A stretch of 64,000 bases of DNA from Coleofasciculaceae cyanobacterium. GTDB taxonomy: Bacteria > Cyanobacteriota > Cyanobacteriia > Cyanobacteriales > Xenococcaceae. Shown in pieces: positions 63,958 to 64,000 of this stretch. The notes below the pieces were generated by a model that saw nothing but the letters and a program-made list of their open reading frames with translations, did not search any database and had not been told where the DNA came from. Made by a program: the position numbers and the translations under genes. Each line of letters opens with the position of its first letter. The first letter of the stretch is position 1. Location: contig DATNPK010000089.1 of NCBI GenBank assembly GCA_036703275.1, forward strand, positions 186,001 through 250,000, in the 5' to 3' direction.

Positions 63958-64000
63958 TTTAGACCTCGTAAAAGTAAGATTTAGTATGTGTGTTTTGCTT

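Overview
The window reads as a chromosomal stretch of a cyanobacterium. The evidence is the dense scatter of HIP1 octamers (GCGATCGC), a Calvin-cycle type class II aldolase, NdhF of the photosynthetic NDH-1 complex, the acyl-lipid desaturase DesA, a cyanobacteria-restricted DUF3038/DUF4335 gene pair and AATAGCT heptamer repeats. The AT-rich background, many decaying genes and many short interspersed repeats suggest a large, repeat-rich genome. A pleurocapsalean or similar lineage is only a guess.

Layout. 1-6 kb: end of a polysaccharide-export ABC ATPase, a frameshifted coiled-coil membrane gene, a DrrA/ABC-2 exporter pair, MsrP and MltA. 6-9.6 kb: a degenerate CAU tRNA-like gene, fbaA with its terminator, and a divergent Crp-like regulator / free-standing DALR protein pair. 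9.7-14 kb: a glycosyltransferase, KtrB, a possible structured RNA and desA. 14-18.9 kb: a two-partner-secretion adhesin broken by a nonsense codon and a frameshift, then a 2OG-Fe(II) oxygenase. 19-23.7 kb: ndhF, ribE, a bifunctional nuclease family gene and an Fe-S aldo/keto reductase.

23.7-25.7 kb is accessory. A cluster of short palindromic repeats is followed by an internally deleted IS200/IS605-like element whose right end stops two bases before the start codon of a peroxiredoxin-like gene. 26-32 kb is a metal and metalloid island on the minus strand: a MerR regulator, a thioredoxin-like protein and a broken MerF/MerT-like transporter, then arsR-pstS-acr3-arsH-arsC with two ATCAA-N6-TTGAT operators, and a DedA gene. 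33-46.7 kb is mostly housekeeping and envelope genes (amidohydrolase, beta-lactamase-like hydrolase, TrmJ, isoaspartyl peptidase, YihY, EamA, secreted proteins of unknown role) plus a MATE transporter gene broken by a 97-bp repeat insertion.

46.7-48.2 kb holds a repeat cluster and a TnpB-only IS200/IS605 element. 48-64 kb contains an M16 peptidase, a TetR regulator, a response regulator whose receiver lacks its key residues, DUF554, a scar of devC and transposase relics, an OmpR-type regulator, an O-antigen-ligase-like protein, a TolC protein, apt, the DUF3038/DUF4335/FtsH-like trio, a creatininase-family enzyme and a secreted protein with two curlin-like repeats.

The features most worth a second look are the TnpB-less mini-element fused to the peroxiredoxin-like gene, the repeat family with one copy whose insertion boundaries can be read, the arsenic operon with a built-in PstS, the possible RNA upstream of desA, and the pseudo-receiver. 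All family names rest on reading the sequence; no database search was run.
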